Shown: positions 1 through 7,430 of the stretch, piece after piece | Position numbering within the stretch: position 1 is the stretch's first letter | Layout: each line of letters starts with the position of its first letter | Source of the DNA: an uncultured Anaerolineae bacterium | Lineage (GTDB): Bacteria > Chloroflexota > Anaerolineae > Aggregatilineales > Phototrophicaceae | Length of the DNA stretch: 64,000 bases | Direction: 5' to 3' | Assembly: GCA_937995825.1 (NCBI GenBank) | Contig: CALKJO010000009.1 | Coordinates: 434,001-498,000, forward strand | Program-made: the position numbers and the translations under genes | Notes under the pieces: model-generated | Databases searched by the model: none | What the model saw: only the letters and a program-made list of their open reading frames with translations | Told to the model about the DNA's origin: nothing

Positions 1-1
1 T

Positions 2-1042
2 GAGCCAACACCAACGGTGGAAGACCTGCCCATTGTAGAAGACCTGCCCATTCCGGACGAGTCCCCTACAGTTGAAGTCGTCGAAGTCGCTCAACTTCCA
101 AGCGAGACCCCCACGCCGGATGAGATGGCGACATTAGCCGCGCAGTCCACCGAAATTGCCGCAGCCCAGACGGCAATGGCGGCGTCACCGACGCCAGATG
201 AACTGGCGACGCTGTTCGCCGAGTCCACGGCATTCGCGGAAACCCTCACCGCGCAGACGCTTCAGGCGGATTTGTTCCCAACTGCCACCCCAACGCCCGA
301 TTTTCTGGCGACATTTGACGCGCAGTCCACCCTGTCCGCCGGCACGCAGATCGCCGATGCCAGCAGCGCAGCCGCCCAGGATGAACTCGCCGGCACAGCT
401 ACTGCGCTCGCCATCGAACTGTTCGGCGGCGCGCCGCAGAGCGGTCAGCAGCAGCCCGTCGATCCGTTCACACAGCTCGATCCCGGCTTCCAAACAGCGA
501 CCGCTGCCATTCAAATCGCCACCTTTGAAGCAGCGCTCCAGCAAACTCAGACGACTGAAGCCATCCTCGGTCAGTTTGTCACGCCGTCACCGACCTTTGA
601 CTTCAGCATCCTGACCCAACAGGCAGGCGGTGGGGCAGGCGGCTCTGTTGTGGCAACGCCAAGGCCATCTGTGCCGCAGCCGGGCGGAACCTGCACCTAC
701 ATCGTTCAGCGCGGCGATAACTTATTCCGCATCTCACTGCGCTTCAATACCACCGTCCACGAGATCGCGGCGCTCAGCGGGATCGCGAACATCAACCTCA
801 TTCTTGTCGGTCAGCAGTTGACTATCCCTAACTGCGGCGGCTCCACAGGCTCATCTTTGACAGTCACCTTTGCGCCGCCGCCGCCTGCCGGCTGCCGGAC
901 ATATTACCGCGTGCGCCAGAACGACACGCTGTTCCGCATTTCGCTCACTTACGGGACAACTGTCAATGCGCTGGCAGCAGCGAATCCGCAGATCACCAAC
1001 GTCAATCTGATTTACATTGATCAGGAAATCTGCATCCCGTGA
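2..1042 (+). CDS. LysM-repeat surface protein (5' end outside window)
   Basis: The reading frame is open to the left edge, so the true N-terminus is missing; 346 codons are visible. The C-terminal part has two LysM modules (visible residues about 231-277 and 298-346), each opening with a Cys and containing the typical G/N-D-x-L-x-x-I-S core and an IP end. LysM modules bind glycan chains such as peptidoglycan. The N-terminal part is a Thr/Pro/Ala-rich linker with three imperfect PTPDE-x-ATL-x-A-x-ST units. A GTG at 17 is an internal candidate start but has no convincing ribosome site. The stop overlaps the start of the NUDIX gene by 4 bases. Likely an exported wall or surface protein; signal peptide not visible. 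Confidence 0.8.
   Translation, partial: EPTPTVEDLPIVEDLPIPDESPTVEVVEVAQLPSETPTPDEMATLAAQSTEIAAAQTAMAASPTPDELATLFAESTAFAETLTAQTLQADLFPTATPTPDFLATFDAQSTLSAGTQIADASSAAAQDELAGTATALAIELFGGAPQSGQQQPVDPFTQLDPGFQTATAAIQIATFEAALQQTQTTEAILGQFVTPSPTFDFSILTQQAGGGAGGSVVATPRPSVPQPGGTCTYIVQRGDNLFRISLRFNTTVHEIAALSGIANINLILVGQQLTIPNCGGSTGSSLTVTFAPPPPAGCRTYYRVRQNDTLFRISLTYGTTVNALAAANPQITNVNLIYIDQEICIP
110..352 (+). repeat. Three imperfect PTPDE-type repeats in the LysM protein
   Basis: Units begin at 110, 188 and 290, with spacings of 26 and 34 codons. Each starts with PTPD followed by an ATL/ATF-x-A-x-ST stretch. They form the low-complexity Thr/Pro/Ala linker ahead of the LysM modules and look like a stalk or spacer. 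Confidence 0.6.
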
Positions 1043-1569
1043 ACGAAACTATTCTTCATACTGAGTCGATCTATGAAGGGCGAGTCATCCGACTTGCCCT
1101 TCTAAAGGTTCAGCTTCCCGATGGCAGATCTGCTAGGCGTGAACTCGTGCGGCATCCCGGCGCGGTCGCAGTGGTCGCGCTCGATGCGGCGCAGAATCTA
1201 CTGCTGGTGCGTCAGTTTCGGATCGCGGCGGGTCAAGTCCTGCTGGAAATCCCCGCAGGGACGCTCGAACCCAATGAGCCGCCGTTCGACTGCGCCAAAC
1301 GAGAGCTTCAGGAAGAAACGGGTTTTCACCCCGGCAAGATCGAGCCCATTGGCGGCATTTATGTCGCGCCTGGCTATACCACTGAGTTTATTCATCTGTT
1401 TCTAGCCACCGACCTGACTGAGTCGCGGTTAGATAGCGATGCGGATGAATTCATCGAGGTCGAGCGCATCCATCTGACCGAAGCGCTCGCCATGATCGAG
1501 CGCGGCGACATCATCGACGGCAAAAGCATCACCGGTATTCTGCGAGTCGCGCGCAGACTCGGCATCTGA
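1039..1569 (+). CDS. NUDIX hydrolase, ADP-ribose pyrophosphatase-like
   Basis: A 176-residue protein with a perfect Nudix box at about residues 74-96 (G-x5-E-x7-RELQEETGF). The N-terminal half, with an R-x-E-L-V-x-H-P-G-A-V-A-V-V strand, resembles the ADP-ribose pyrophosphatase (NudF/YqkG) branch, which hydrolyses ADP-ribose and similar nucleoside diphosphate sugars. The start is GTG, and GTGA overlaps the stop of the LysM gene by 4 bases, so the two are translationally coupled even though their products seem unrelated. The exact substrate cannot be read from the sequence. Confidence 0.9.
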   Translation: MNETILHTESIYEGRVIRLALLKVQLPDGRSARRELVRHPGAVAVVALDAAQNLLLVRQFRIAAGQVLLEIPAGTLEPNEPPFDCAKRELQEETGFHPGKIEPIGGIYVAPGYTTEFIHLFLATDLTESRLDSDADEFIEVERIHLTEALAMIERGDIIDGKSITGILRVARRLGI

Positions 1570-1591
1570 TCGCCCTTGAGCGAATTCAGAC

Positions 1592-1606
1592 AAGTGTGAT
1601 ACACTT
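1592..1606. promoter_or_regulatory. Perfect inverted repeat upstream of rplS
   Basis: Six-base arms AAGTGT and ACACTT flank the three bases GAT, about 80 bases ahead of the L19 start. It has the size and symmetry of a protein-binding site. No matching promoter boxes stand out, so its role is open. Confidence 0.35.
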
Positions 1607-1687
1607 CAAAGCCTTAGGATGATCATCTCAGGCGCGTGGTTGAGCTGCCCTTGACCAGCGCGTTTGTTTTGGAAGGACGTGACAGTC

Positions 1688-2122
1688 ATGACTGCAAACG
1701 AAACGACCAATGCTCCGATTGACGAGGAGAGCAGCAGCGCCTCCGCCTCAGCGGTGACGGAGCCGCCCCTTCGTACCCATACCCATCCACTGCTGGCAGC
1801 GCTGGAAGCGCCGGATCGCGGTCACCCTAAAATCGAAGCAGGCGATACAGTGAGGGTTCATATTCGCGTTGTTGAAGGCGACAAAGAGCGTATTCAGGTC
1901 TTTCAAGGCACGGTGATTCGCCTGCGTCGCGGCGGCAATGAGGCTAATTTCACCGTCCGGCGCGTCGCTTCGCATGGCATCGGCGTCGAACGCACATTTT
2001 TGCTGAAAAGCCCGCGCGTCGAGAAGATTGAGATCGTCCGCCGCGCTAAAGTCCGCCGTGCGCAGCTTTATTATCTGCGCTCCGCGAAGGGCAAAGCGGC
2101 GCGTCTCAAGGAACGCCGCTGA
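1688..2122 (+). CDS. rplS: 50S ribosomal protein L19
   Basis: A 144-residue protein. From about residue 50 it follows the L19 fold closely ([52 protein letters not shown]). L19 sits at the 30S-50S interface near the aminoacyl-tRNA site. The ATG at 1688 is chosen because GGAAGG lies 11 bases upstream; a TTG at 1664 in the same frame has no such support. The family is usually about 115 residues. Here the normal N-terminal helix is replaced by a longer Ser/Thr/Glu-rich, apparently disordered stretch. The usual rpsP-rimM-trmD neighbours are absent. Confidence 0.95.
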   Translation: MTANETTNAPIDEESSSASASAVTEPPLRTHTHPLLAALEAPDRGHPKIEAGDTVRVHIRVVEGDKERIQVFQGTVIRLRRGGNEANFTVRRVASHGIGVERTFLLKSPRVEKIEIVRRAKVRRAQLYYLRSAKGKAARLKERR

Positions 2123-2190
2123 GCTTGTCCAAGCCAACTAACCTGTCTGCTGGGCGTATCTTAACTAGGGTAGATCGTGAGGCTGAGTCG

Positions 2191-2931
2191 ATGAAGCGAC
2201 CGCTGATTGGGATCGTCACCTCATCACATACAGGTGATGATGGCGCGCCTTACAATCAGATTTACGCGCAGCCCGCACTCGACATCGCGGCTTCTGGCGG
2301 TCTGCCTGTTTACATCCCTACGCGACTTGATGAAGCCACGCTGCGCGCGCTCTATGAGCGGCTCGACGGCGTGCTGCTTCCGGGCGGGGCAGATATCCGT
2401 CCATCGCGCTATGGGGCGACCGAAACTCACCCAACCGTGTATGGCATCGACGATCCCCGCGACGAAGCGGAGATCGCGCTGGCGCGCTGGGCGGTTGCGG
2501 ATGATCGCCCCCTGTTCGGCATCTGCCGAGGTCATCAGGTGATCAATGTCGCGCTCGGCGGCACGCTGATCCAGGACATCCCCTCCCAAATCGCCAACCC
2601 ACTCACGCATGACTTGCCTGATGATCAGCCGCGCAGCCGCCTACTTCATGAAGTGAGGATCGAGCCGGACAGCAAGCTCGCGCAGATATTGGGTACAACC
2701 CAGGTCATGGTCAACAGTCTGCATCATCAGTCGGTCGATGCGCCCGCGCCCGGTCTGCGGGTGACCGCGCTGTCCCCCGACAAAATCGTCGAGGGTCTGG
2801 AGATGCCCGACCGGCGTTTCGCGCTCAGCGTCCAGTGGCATCCCGAAGACATGTACATCGGAGATTACCCCGAAAGCGAGCCGATGCGCCGCTTGTTTGC
2901 GGCATTCATCGAAGCGGCGCGTCAATCCTGA
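2191..2931 (+). CDS. Gamma-glutamyl-gamma-aminobutyrate hydrolase family protein (peptidase C26)
   Basis: A 246-residue class I glutamine-amidotransferase-like hydrolase. The nucleophile is Cys112 in GICRGHQ, and the His/Glu pair is in QWHPE (His217, Glu219). The GGADIRP strand near residue 70 is typical of PuuD-like enzymes that release GABA from gamma-glutamyl-GABA in putrescine breakdown; other members act on different gamma-glutamyl amides. The ATG at 2191 is preferred over an in-frame TTG at 2125, because the family starts just before the PLIGIVTS strand. No putrescine genes are adjacent, so the substrate is not settled. Confidence 0.85.
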   Translation: MKRPLIGIVTSSHTGDDGAPYNQIYAQPALDIAASGGLPVYIPTRLDEATLRALYERLDGVLLPGGADIRPSRYGATETHPTVYGIDDPRDEAEIALARWAVADDRPLFGICRGHQVINVALGGTLIQDIPSQIANPLTHDLPDDQPRSRLLHEVRIEPDSKLAQILGTTQVMVNSLHHQSVDAPAPGLRVTALSPDKIVEGLEMPDRRFALSVQWHPEDMYIGDYPESEPMRRLFAAFIEAARQS

Positions 2932-2932
2932 G

Positions 2933-3136
2933 TCACGCGCTTGCAGGATAGCCGATCCGCATTTCCTCAAGCGTCATCTGCTGTCGCAAAAGCGCACCTG
3001 AGCGTGGCACATCGAGCATCGGCTTGTGGAATCTACGGTATTTATCTTCCTCACCTGCCAGCACCGCCACCGTCACGCCCAATATAAAGGGCAGCAGCCA
3101 GCGCGGCAGCAGCCGTCGGCGGACTCGCGTCGTCAT
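2933..3136 (-). CDS. Small membrane-anchored hypothetical protein
   Basis: A 67-residue ORF with an Arg-rich N-terminus, one hydrophobic helix (about residues 9-27) and a polar C-terminus with no recognised domain. Translation from the ATG at 3136 is supported by AGGGAAG seven bases upstream, which itself touches the stop codon of the Schlafen-type gene. The pair therefore looks like one transcription unit. Its stop is 1 base from the stop of the convergent C26 hydrolase. Function unknown; it could anchor or modulate its operon partner, but nothing in the sequence proves this. Confidence 0.5.
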   Translation of the reverse strand: MTTRVRRRLLPRWLLPFILGVTVAVLAGEEDKYRRFHKPMLDVPRSGALLRQQMTLEEMRIGYPASA

Positions 3137-3148
3137 GCACAAGCTTCC

Positions 3149-4522
3149 CTATTTCAGAATGTAGTATGTGCCTTTTTTCGATCCGACTTTAAGCAGAATG
3201 CCCCGCTCAACCATGTCCGCCAGGTCGAGGCGGAGCGTTTCCGCGCTCACGCCCTGGCACAGCGAGCGATATTCGCGATTGGTGATCGAGCCATGATCGC
3301 GGATATATTGCAGCGCCCGCGCCTGCCGGTGATTGGTGTTGCGCACCCAGTCCGGCACAACCTGCTTTTCACGGCTGTTGTGCAGCGTGACCGCGAAACT
3401 GTACGGGCGAGCGTCGAAGGTCGGCGGCAGATGCCCCGCCTGCTCCATGACTTCCATCATCCGGTCGATGCCCAGCCCCAGTTCTTCGATGTACCCCCAC
3501 TGAAACAAACTGCTGACAATGCGCGGATTGCGGCTGAAATGCTCATCGACGATGTTCTCAACCGTGATAAACCCCGGCAGACCGCCCGGAGAAATGACTT
3601 CCAGCCGATCTGAATACATGCGAATTTCGATCCGCCGCCCTTTCAGGCGGTAATCCCGATGGCAGACGGCGTTAACAATCGCCTCGCGGACAGCAAACTG
3701 CGGATACTCGGTCGTTTCCTCGCGTTCCAGCCCTTTGACCACCGCGCTGATCGCCATCTCGCTCCAGATTAGATTCCACGACGCCTCGATCAGGCGCGGC
3801 AGCGAACCTGTCAGTTCCTCGCGCCGCGAATACCCCGCCAGCCCATTCTCGCCGCGCGGCGTTTTGCCGACAAATTTGGCAAACACAACTCCCGACTGCG
3901 GCAGCCAGTGCTGCGGATATTCGCTGAAGAGCAGAATCCCGCTGACGGTCGGGCGGTCAGCAGTGTCGAGTGCGCCGATCTCGCGCAGCAGATCGTCGAT
4001 CTTGCCGTTATACGGGCGCTTTGAGCGCTCGGCGCGCTTTGCCAGATACTCATCGATCATCTTGCGGCTGAAATCCTCTTTGGTCGCGCCGGGGACAGGC
4101 TCCGACTCATAGTCGCCTGTGCTTTTGGCGCTCGCCAGCTTGAGAATCTCCTGCCCGCCTAACGGACGATTGACAACATCGCTGCGAATCAGCACTCGTC
4201 CGTCGCTTAAAGCATGTAATTCGATGCTGCGCGGCACGCGCAGCGCGTAAACGGTCGCGCCCTTTTCGGTTTCAACCGGCTCCCAACTTCCTGTCACCAC
4301 CGACGGGCTGCACAGTGCGTCGGCTTCCTTGATCGCTTTCGAAAGCGTCTCGCTCTCGACCTTAGCGCCGGGATCGCCGTTCTCCTTCAAGCCCACGACC
4401 AGCGTTCCGCCCTCCGTGTTGGCAAACGAAACCAGGGTTTCCGCGATCAGTTTCGGGTCGGGCTTATCGATGAATGCCAGGCGCGGACCAGGACCGTTTT
4501 TTAGAAATTCTGGATTTAACAT
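3149..4522 (-). CDS. AlbA/Schlafen-type ATP-binding transcriptional regulator-like protein
   Basis: A 457-residue protein of the COG2865 type. The N-terminal AlbA_2 (Schlafen AAA_4) domain spans about residues 5-130 (SFANTEGGTLVVGLKENG). A HATPase-like segment follows around residues 290-350 (REAIVNAVCHRDY, then SPGGLPG). A winged helix that could bind DNA lies at the C-terminus (about 400-457). Such proteins are called predicted regulators, and some occur in defence or mobile contexts. The start at 4522 is chosen because the further upstream ATG (4570) lies inside a good -10 box. It is followed by a small membrane protein gene with its ribosome site at this stop. Target unknown. Confidence 0.75.
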   Translation of the reverse strand: MLNPEFLKNGPGPRLAFIDKPDPKLIAETLVSFANTEGGTLVVGLKENGDPGAKVESETLSKAIKEADALCSPSVVTGSWEPVETEKGATVYALRVPRSIELHALSDGRVLIRSDVVNRPLGGQEILKLASAKSTGDYESEPVPGATKEDFSRKMIDEYLAKRAERSKRPYNGKIDDLLREIGALDTADRPTVSGILLFSEYPQHWLPQSGVVFAKFVGKTPRGENGLAGYSRREELTGSLPRLIEASWNLIWSEMAISAVVKGLEREETTEYPQFAVREAIVNAVCHRDYRLKGRRIEIRMYSDRLEVISPGGLPGFITVENIVDEHFSRNPRIVSSLFQWGYIEELGLGIDRMMEVMEQAGHLPPTFDARPYSFAVTLHNSREKQVVPDWVRNTNHRQARALQYIRDHGSITNREYRSLCQGVSAETLRLDLADMVERGILLKVGSKKGTYYILK

Positions 4523-4568
4523 ACCGCTTGATCCAAGCCCAGGTGATATATCCCAAAAATGTATGTGC

Positions 4569-4577
4569 ATTGTAGCA
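4569..4577 (-). promoter_or_regulatory. Extended -10 promoter for the Schlafen-type gene
   Basis: On the minus strand TGCTACAAT reads as an extended -10 element (TG-N-TACAAT), with an AT-rich region behind it. Transcription would begin near 4562, leaving a leader of about 40 bases before the ATG at 4522. No good -35 is seen, as is common with extended -10 promoters. Confidence 0.5.
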
Positions 4578-4684
4578 TACTTTTGGGATTTCCATTCTCG
4601 CTTTATCTAATAAATTAATATAATATTAATAATTTTTATTACAAAGCATCTATCCTCTTCGTTCCCGGTTTTCAATTCCTGCGC

Positions 4685-4690
4685 TATACT
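4685..4690 (+). promoter_or_regulatory. -10 box placed for a leaderless radical SAM transcript
   Basis: TATACT ends 7 bases before the ATG at 4698, so transcription would start at or next to the start codon. The intergenic stretch 4571-4697 is strikingly AT-rich and holds the divergent promoters; nothing else is seen in it. Confidence 0.45.
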
Positions 4691-4697
4691 CGTTTAT

Positions 4698-5717
4698 ATG
4701 AGCGCGATCCATCTTCTGAACTTGGCGTCTGATCGCCTGCGCACGCTGCCGATGGTCATCTTTTACCTGACAGACGGCTGCAATTCCCGCTGCGTGACGT
4801 GCGATATTTGGCGCAGCCCGCGCCGCAATATGTCCCTGGACATCATCGATGCGGCTGCGGCGGAGAGCCGGGCGCTGGGCATCCGCTGGGGAGTACTGAG
4901 CGGCGGCGAAGCCATGCAGCATCCGCAGTGGGCGGAAGCGGCGTCGAGGCTGCGTGCAGCGGGAATGCGCGTCATTCTGCTGACCAACGGCTTGTTTCTA
5001 AAAAAGCAGGCGGACACCGTGATCAACGGTGTCGATGAAGTTGTGGTCAGTTTGGACGGTGGTACGGCGCAGACCTACGAAGCCATTCGCGGAGTCGATG
5101 CTTTCAATTCAGTGCTGGAGGGCATCCGCGCCGTGCGCGCTGGCGGAGTCCCGGTGACCACGCGCACCGTCGTTCAGCGCGCCAATTACCGCGAACTGCC
5201 CATGATCATCCAAGCCGCGCAGTCCGCCGATGTCACTTCGATCAGCTTTCTGAACGTCGATGTCTCCAATCCGTTTGCGTTCGGTGAACGCGCGGACATC
5301 CATCAGGCGCTCCCGCCCGCTGCACTCACCGCTGATGATCTGCCGATCTTCAGGGATGTGCTTGACACCCTTGAGCGCGATTTCGCCGCTGACTTCGCAG
5401 CGCGCCGCATCGCCGAGCCGCCCGAAAAGCTGCGGCGCATGGTCGATTACTTCGCGGCGATCCTGGGTCAGCAGCCATTTTCGCCGCCGCGCTGCAACGC
5501 GCCGCATCTGGCGGTCGTGATCGAAGTCGATGGCAGCCTGCGCCCATGCTACTTCCTGCCTCGGATGGGCAAGCTGAACGGCGCGCCGCTGGCTGAGGCG
5601 ATCAATTCACTGGATGCGCTGGCGCTGCGCGCCGCTTACCGCGCCGGAGAGCGCCGTGAGTGCGCTCGTTGTGTCTGCCCACTGTATAAAGGAGCTGGGG
5701 CATTGCTGAGGCTCTGA
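4698..5717 (+). CDS. Radical SAM protein with SPASM-like C-terminus
   Basis: A 339-residue radical S-adenosylmethionine enzyme. The cluster motif CX3CX2C is at Cys28, Cys32 and Cys35, and an SGGEAMQHP segment follows as in the MoaA/PqqE/SPASM branch. The C-terminal part has further Cys residues (PPRCNAP, RPCYFLP, CARCVCP) consistent with an auxiliary iron-sulfur site. Such enzymes modify peptides, cofactors or lipids; the substrate is not evident. No precursor peptide gene is seen nearby. The stop overlaps the next start by one base (TGATG), so the enzyme is coupled to an unknown membrane protein. Probably a leaderless mRNA. Confidence 0.8.
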   Translation: MSAIHLLNLASDRLRTLPMVIFYLTDGCNSRCVTCDIWRSPRRNMSLDIIDAAAAESRALGIRWGVLSGGEAMQHPQWAEAASRLRAAGMRVILLTNGLFLKKQADTVINGVDEVVVSLDGGTAQTYEAIRGVDAFNSVLEGIRAVRAGGVPVTTRTVVQRANYRELPMIIQAAQSADVTSISFLNVDVSNPFAFGERADIHQALPPAALTADDLPIFRDVLDTLERDFAADFAARRIAEPPEKLRRMVDYFAAILGQQPFSPPRCNAPHLAVVIEVDGSLRPCYFLPRMGKLNGAPLAEAINSLDALALRAAYRAGERRECARCVCPLYKGAGALLRL

Positions 5718-6253
5718 TGTTCGATGAAGCCCTGCTGGTCATGGGCTTGCTGCTCAGTTCCGCTTACCTGATCCGCGCTGGGTTGATCCTGGGCGGTCTG
5801 CTCAAAAGCCCTGTCCTGCGCGGGTTCGAGCGCTACAGCGCCTTCAACGATACCTATTATCCCCTGCCCGGACTGCTGACAGGGATGGGGCTGTTTGTGC
5901 TTTGTCTGGGCATCCTGCTGCGCCGTCTCTCCGGCACAACCTTTCCCACCCATCTGCCCGGACTGGTCATTCTGCTCCTGGCGATCATCGCCTATCGCGC
6001 CTTTGGTCTTGCCAGCCGCTTTCCGGGACTATTTTTGGCGCTTCCAAGATGGTATGCTGAGCTGCGCGAGCGCACCACCCGCGAAGAACGCCGCCGAATC
6101 GCCTTCATGTGGCTCACGCTTCCGCGCCAAACCCGCCTCCACTACGAGTGGCATACCAGGGCATTCACGCACTGGGTCGATCTCGTGATCGTCAGCACTG
6201 GAACGCAGACTTTTGAGGATATCATGCGCATGATGGTCAGCGCACGCCGTTGA
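5717..6253 (+). CDS. Unknown multi-pass membrane protein coupled to radical SAM gene
   Basis: A 178-residue protein I do not recognise. Three hydrophobic stretches are visible (about residues 5-30, 50-70 and 80-105). They are followed by a charged, probably cytoplasmic tail rich in Arg and Glu (ELRERTTREERRR) and a short amphipathic end. The ATG overlaps the stop of the radical SAM gene by one base, implying joint expression. It could be a membrane partner or a membrane-bound substrate, but no known modified-peptide motif is present. Confidence 0.65.
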   Translation: MFDEALLVMGLLLSSAYLIRAGLILGGLLKSPVLRGFERYSAFNDTYYPLPGLLTGMGLFVLCLGILLRRLSGTTFPTHLPGLVILLLAIIAYRAFGLASRFPGLFLALPRWYAELRERTTREERRRIAFMWLTLPRQTRLHYEWHTRAFTHWVDLVIVSTGTQTFEDIMRMMVSARR

Positions 6254-6292
6254 TTCTTCTCTCCTATCACCCTCCGCCCCAACAGGCGGACT

Positions 6293-6320
6293 TTGTTCAT
6301 GGCACACGGCGTGCTATAAT
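6293..6320 (+). promoter_or_regulatory. Promoter of the mreB operon
   Basis: TGCTATAAT at 6312-6320 is a perfect extended -10 box, and TTGTTC at 6293-6298 is a reasonable -35 with a 16-base spacer. The predicted transcription start is near 6327, about 24 bases ahead of the mreB GTG, leaving room for the AGGAGC ribosome site at 6340. Confidence 0.7.
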
Positions 6321-6350
6321 CGCGCCGTTTTTGCCGCTCAGGAGCGCCGT

Positions 6351-7415
6351 GTGTTAAGCCCACTGGATTACTTCTTCGGATTATTCTCGCTCGACATCGG
6401 GATCGACCTCGGCACGGCGAACACGCTGGTTGCGGTACGCGGCAAAGGCATCGTGATCAATGAACCGTCGTTTGTGGCGTTGGAACGCAAGACTCGCCGC
6501 CCCATCGAAGTCGGCAGCCGCGCCAAACAGATGTGGAGCAAGAATCCGAAAGACATTCTCATCGTTCGCCCGCTGCGCGACGGCGTGATCGCGGAATTTG
6601 AAGTCACTGAAGCGATGCTCAACTACCTGATTCATAAAGCGCATGAGCAGAGCTGGGTTCCGATCCCGCGCCCGCGCGTGGTCGTCGGCATCCCCTCCGG
6701 CGTGACCGAAGTCGAGAAGCGCGCGGTTTATGATGCGGCGTTGAGCGCGGGCGCGCGCGAGGTCTATCTGATCGAAGAGCCGGTGGCCGCTGCTATCGGC
6801 GCAGGTCTGCCGGTTCAGGAAACGCGCGGGAGCATGATCATCGACATCGGCGGCGGCACGACGGAAGTGGCGATCTTTTCGCTCGGCGGCATCGTCATCA
6901 GCCGGTCGATCCGCGTCGCGGGCGACGAGATGGACGAAGACATTGTTCAGTACATGCGCACCAAACACAACCTGATGATCGGGGAGCCAACCGCCGAGAG
7001 CCTCAAGATTGAGATCGGCTCGGCATATCCGCTGCCGCAGGAGCGTATTCACACTGTGAAGGGGCGCAATCTGGTCACAGGGCTGCCGTCTGCCGTCGAA
7101 GTCAGCTCGATTGAGGTGCGCGAAGCGATTGCCGGATCGGTCGATATCATCATTGACACGGTCAAGGATGCGCTCGACGACACGCCCCCCGAACTGGTCG
7201 GCGATCTGATGGAAAGCGGCATCTGTCTGGCGGGCGGCGGCGGACAGCTCAAGGGACTCGCCGAACGCATCACCGAAGAAGTCAACATCCGCGCCTGGGT
7301 CGCCGAGGATGCGATGACGTGCGTCGCGCGCGGCGCAGGGCGCGTCCTAGAAGACTATGCCAATCTGCGCCGTCTACTCGTCGGCTTGGAGCGCGGCAGC
7401 ACTAAGCACGGCTAA
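6351..7415 (+). CDS. mreB: Rod shape-determining protein MreB (actin homologue)
   Basis: A 354-residue bacterial actin. Signature blocks are present: phosphate 1 (DLGTANTLVAVRGKGIV), connect 1, phosphate 2 (DIGGGTTEVAIFSLGG) and adenosine (LAGGGGQLKGL). MreB forms membrane-associated filaments that guide lateral wall synthesis by the elongasome. The start is GTG with AGGAG five to ten bases upstream; the protein is of usual length. It heads an operon with mreC, mreD and PBP2, its known partners, separated by 15, 9 and 38 bases. A strong extended -10 promoter lies immediately upstream. Confidence 0.97.
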   Translation: MLSPLDYFFGLFSLDIGIDLGTANTLVAVRGKGIVINEPSFVALERKTRRPIEVGSRAKQMWSKNPKDILIVRPLRDGVIAEFEVTEAMLNYLIHKAHEQSWVPIPRPRVVVGIPSGVTEVEKRAVYDAALSAGAREVYLIEEPVAAAIGAGLPVQETRGSMIIDIGGGTTEVAIFSLGGIVISRSIRVAGDEMDEDIVQYMRTKHNLMIGEPTAESLKIEIGSAYPLPQERIHTVKGRNLVTGLPSAVEVSSIEVREAIAGSVDIIIDTVKDALDDTPPELVGDLMESGICLAGGGGQLKGLAERITEEVNIRAWVAEDAMTCVARGAGRVLEDYANLRRLLVGLERGSTKHG

Positions 7416-7430
7416 GGGAGGAGATCACCC

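Noticed and set aside
2923..2949. Weak six-base stem between the C26 hydrolase and the small membrane protein gene
   Set aside because: Short arms and no T tail; below what I would call a terminator.
4568..4570. ATG at 4570 as the start of the Schlafen-type gene
   Set aside because: It lies within a good extended -10 box on the same strand, so it would not be in the transcript; ATG 4522 is the next start.
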